From Jutongia huaianensis (lineage in GTDB: Bacteria > Bacillota > Clostridia > Lachnospirales > Lachnospiraceae), in contig NZ_JACRSX010000008.1 in assembly GCF_014384985.1 (NCBI RefSeq), positions 61,595-125,594 of the forward strand: a stretch of 64,000 bases of DNA, written 5' to 3'. The position numbers and the translations under genes are program-made. Positions within the stretch are counted from its first letter, which is position 1; each line of letters opens with the position of its first letter. Positions 62,156 to 64,000 of the stretch are shown here, one piece after another. Under the pieces are notes generated by a model. That model was not told the DNA's origin. It saw nothing but the letters and a program-made list of their open reading frames with translations, and searched no databases.

Positions 62156-63409
62156 ATGGAGATTAAGAGAGATTCGTACCTTGAACAATTAAAAATAAGA
62201 AAAGATAATGGAATGATAAAGATTATTACGGGAATCAGGAGATGTGGCAAATCATTTCTGCTATTTGTGCTGTTTAAGAAATATTTATTGGAGAGTGGTG
62301 TAGATCATGATCATATTATTGAGATTGCTTTAGATGGTATTGAAAATGAGGAGCTGAGAGATCCTAAAAAGTGTTACCGGTATATTAAAGACGCTATGAA
62401 AGACGAACAGAAGTATTATCTGTTATTAGATGAAGTACAGTTTATGCCGCGTTTTGAGGAAGTGTTGAACAGTTTGCTGCGTATTGGCAATATTGATGTA
62501 TATGTAACCGGCAGTAATTCCAAATTTTTATCCAGCGATATTGTAACTGAATTTAGAGGCAGAGGAGATGAGATAAGAATTTATCCATTGTCTTTTGCAG
62601 AATTTTATGCAGTTTTTGATGGAGATTTTGATGATGCATGGGAGGAGTATATGATATATGGCGGCTTGCCACAAGTGGTAAAATTCTCTGTGGAACGCCA
62701 AAAAGCGGAGTATCTTAAGAATATTTTTAACAATGTTTATATCAAGGATGTGGTAGAGCGAAACAGGATTCAGAATGTTGATGAAATTAATACTTTGGTA
62801 GACATTCTTGCTTCTGTCATAGGAGCTCCAACTAATCCGACTAAGATATCCAATACTTTTAAAAGTGAACGAGGTCTCAATTACAGCAATAAAACTATAT
62901 CCAACCATATAGATTATCTTGCAGAAGCATTTTTGATTTCTAAGGCGGAACGGTATGATATTAAAGGCAGAAAATATGTGGGGGCGAATCGGAAATATTA
63001 TTTTTCGGATATAGGACTTAGAAATGCCAGATTGAATTTCAGACAGCAGGAGCCTACTCACATTATGGAGAATATCGTATATAATGAGCTGCTTATCCGG
63101 GGTTATAATGTGGATGTTGGTATTGTGGATGTATTTGAAAAGAGCAGTGAAGGAAAGAAAGTTCATAAGCAGTTAGAGGTTGATTTTGTAGTGAACCAGG
63201 GCAGTCAGAGATATTATATTCAGGTGGCTTATGATATGACTTCCGAGGAAAAGCAGATGCAGGAGCTTAACTCGTTGAGAAATATTTCAGATTCATTTAA
63301 GAAGCTTGTAATCGTAAACGGAACGAAAAAGCCATGGAGAAATGAGGAAGGATTTGTGATCATGGGAATGAAATATTTTCTGCTCAATGCAGATAGTTTG
63401 GAGTTTTAA
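62156..63409 (+). CDS. AAA ATPase with DUF4143 domain
   Basis: 417 residues. AAA_14-type ATPase part (about 1-190) with P-loop TGIRRCGKSFLLF near residue 25, Walker B YYLLLDEVQFMPRFEEVLN and sensor VYVTGSNSKFLSSDIVTEFRGRGDEIRIYPLSFAEFY. A C-terminal DUF4143 domain (about 200-370) includes the VEFLVN-like EVDFVVNQGSQRYYIQVAYD, similar to a restriction-endonuclease-like fold. This family is common in gut anaerobes, often in many copies; its function is not established. The ATG at 62156 follows GAGGAG. AT-rich compared with the core genes. Confidence 0.9.
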   Translation: MEIKRDSYLEQLKIRKDNGMIKIITGIRRCGKSFLLFVLFKKYLLESGVDHDHIIEIALDGIENEELRDPKKCYRYIKDAMKDEQKYYLLLDEVQFMPRFEEVLNSLLRIGNIDVYVTGSNSKFLSSDIVTEFRGRGDEIRIYPLSFAEFYAVFDGDFDDAWEEYMIYGGLPQVVKFSVERQKAEYLKNIFNNVYIKDVVERNRIQNVDEINTLVDILASVIGAPTNPTKISNTFKSERGLNYSNKTISNHIDYLAEAFLISKAERYDIKGRKYVGANRKYYFSDIGLRNARLNFRQQEPTHIMENIVYNELLIRGYNVDVGIVDVFEKSSEGKKVHKQLEVDFVVNQGSQRYYIQVAYDMTSEEKQMQELNSLRNISDSFKKLVIVNGTKKPWRNEEGFVIMGMKYFLLNADSLEF

Positions 63410-63429
63410 TATGGGAGCATAGTAAAATT

Positions 63430-63465
63430 AAGCAGCCTGTATGTGATGAAGCATACAGGCTGCTT
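63430..63465. terminator. Long hairpin after the AAA gene
   Basis: A perfect 14-bp stem (63430-63443 with 63452-63465) around an 8-base loop, 20 bp after the AAA stop. It lacks a T tract on the plus strand, so it may end transcription poorly or act as a 3'-end stabiliser. Confidence 0.5.
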
Positions 63466-63595
63466 GTGGTTTATAATTTCAAAGAATCGTCTGCCTCTTC
63501 TCATCTTTGCAAATTTTCATTAGGTATCATCCTGTATGACTATTTAAAAGCTTGACTTAGAACAAAGAGCGTACTGCGATGATAAGAGTATTCCA

Positions 63596-63856
63596 GTGAC
63601 GGAGCTTATCAAAAAATTATTGATGGTTACGGAAACGCAGTTTACTGAGGTTATTAACGTATACAGAGATAAACTAAAAAATGAAGAATTTCGCCAAAAT
63701 TTTGATGTGTTCCGGGCATACAGTTATATTTTTGCGATGTTTGGTCTGGCAGAGACGCCGGAGCCGGATACCGAAATGATGAAGCGGGAAATCCGGGAGA
63801 TAACAAAGCTTATGCTGCAGATAGAAATTTCAGAAGAAAATATGGAAGGAGAATAA
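63596..63856 (+). CDS. Small hypothetical protein, possibly 5'-truncated
   Basis: 86 residues from a GTG with no clear ribosome site. The open frame extends further upstream (from about 63548) with LEQRAYCDDKSIPVTELIKK-like sequence but no good start codon, which suggests the 3' part of an older gene. It is helical and charged (VYRDKLKNEEFRQNFDVFRAY, ITKLMLQIEI). No family recognised. It ends 110 bp before the IS256-type transposase start. Confidence 0.5.
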   Translation: MTELIKKLLMVTETQFTEVINVYRDKLKNEEFRQNFDVFRAYSYIFAMFGLAETPEPDTEMMKREIREITKLMLQIEISEENMEGE

Positions 63857-63883
63857 AAATGTCATTAAAATAGAGATCTCTCG

Positions 63884-64000
63884 AGAGTGTGATACTTTTT
63901 CTGTAAAATAATGATTAGAAGGTTCTTCTATGATAAAATAAATATCATTAGGAGGGCCTTTTATTATGGCAAGACAAAAGAAACCTGTACATCGAGTACA
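63884..64000 (+). mobile_element. Left end of an IS256-family element (cut by the window edge)
   Basis: An AT-rich end with GAGTGTGATACTTTTTCTG-like sequence, a short hairpin and a strong AGGAGGG site precede a transposase start. The exact left border is uncertain; palindromes GAGATCTC (63873-63880) and CTCTCGAGAG (63878-63887) lie at the likely junction. The right end is outside the window. Confidence 0.55.
63966..64000 (+). CDS. IS256-type (Mutator-like) transposase, N-terminal fragment
   Basis: Only eleven codons are present (MARQKKPVHRV), cut by the window end. This N terminus is like those I recall for IS256-family transposases of Lachnospiraceae. AGGAGGG lies 9 bp before the ATG. The call rests on this short match and the end-like sequence upstream. 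Confidence 0.5.
   Translation, partial: MARQKKPVHRV

Noticed and set aside
1..64000. tRNA, rRNA or CRISPR array
   Set aside because: No cloverleaf with GTTCGA-type arm, no rRNA stretches and no regularly spaced repeats were seen on either strand by reading.

Overview
The window is a dense stretch of a Firmicutes chromosome, most likely from a gut Lachnospiraceae member. The grounds are gene order (pheST; dnaG-rpoD-trmK; cmk-ispH-S1; plsX-acp-rnc-smc-ftsY; hisZ-hisG-hisD-hisB-hisIE), strong AGGAGG-type ribosome sites, consensus TTGACA/TATAAT promoters, frequent TTG and GTG starts, and protein types common in that family (HI0933-like flavoprotein, NfnAB, DUF1848, CD1871A-type peptide, IS256-type transposase). 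The species cannot be fixed from sequence reading alone. I saw no rRNA, tRNA or CRISPR array. No gap between genes exceeds 300 bases.

Layout. 1-3.8 kb: end of pheS, pheT and two small membrane proteins. 3.9-6.9 kb: a membrane-anchored hypothetical protein, then an ammonium channel fused to a P-II domain, preceded by a perfect promoter that runs straight into a terminator. 6.9-13.4 kb: signalling genes, namely an OmpR-type regulator, a 1068-residue sensor kinase and a membrane GGDEF/EAL protein. 13.4-32.8 kb: housekeeping run (secreted metallo-beta-lactamase-fold protein, miaB, dgt, dnaG, rpoD, trmK, uridine kinase-like gene, folD, rimO, pgsA, flavoprotein, cmk, ispH, S1 protein, cheR, plsX, acp, rnc). 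32.8-37.4 kb: smc and ftsY. 37.4-44.2 kb: threonine ammonia-lyase and a partial histidine operon, ending in a three-domain HisA/F-like barrel-HisI-HisE protein and a 54-residue membrane peptide. 44.2-47.5 kb: CYTH protein, NfnA/NfnB and YlxM. 47.7-52.1 kb: a four-gene ABC transport unit with an exported partner protein. 52.1-58.3 kb: a MATE pump and a minus-strand redox operon (46-residue CXXC peptide, polyferredoxin membrane protein, TlpA-like lipoprotein), divergent from a two-component system whose kinase gene overlaps a PfkB sugar kinase gene. 58.3-64 kb: an AT-richer accessory tail with a WYL regulator and MFS pump, a truncated ATC-hydrolase-like gene, DUF1848, an AAA/DUF4143 ATPase, a gene remnant and the left end of an IS256-type element.

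Most genes lie on the plus strand in tight operons with 4-bp or longer overlaps. The most distinctive parts are the CXXC peptide/polyferredoxin/TlpA locus with its divergent sensor system, the Amt-P-II fusion with its attenuator-like leader, the barrel-HisIE fusion, and the regulator locus preceded by helically phased CTTAA repeats. One gene (the CXXC peptide, 55418-55558) and one membrane peptide (44053-44217) are under 60 codons and easily missed.
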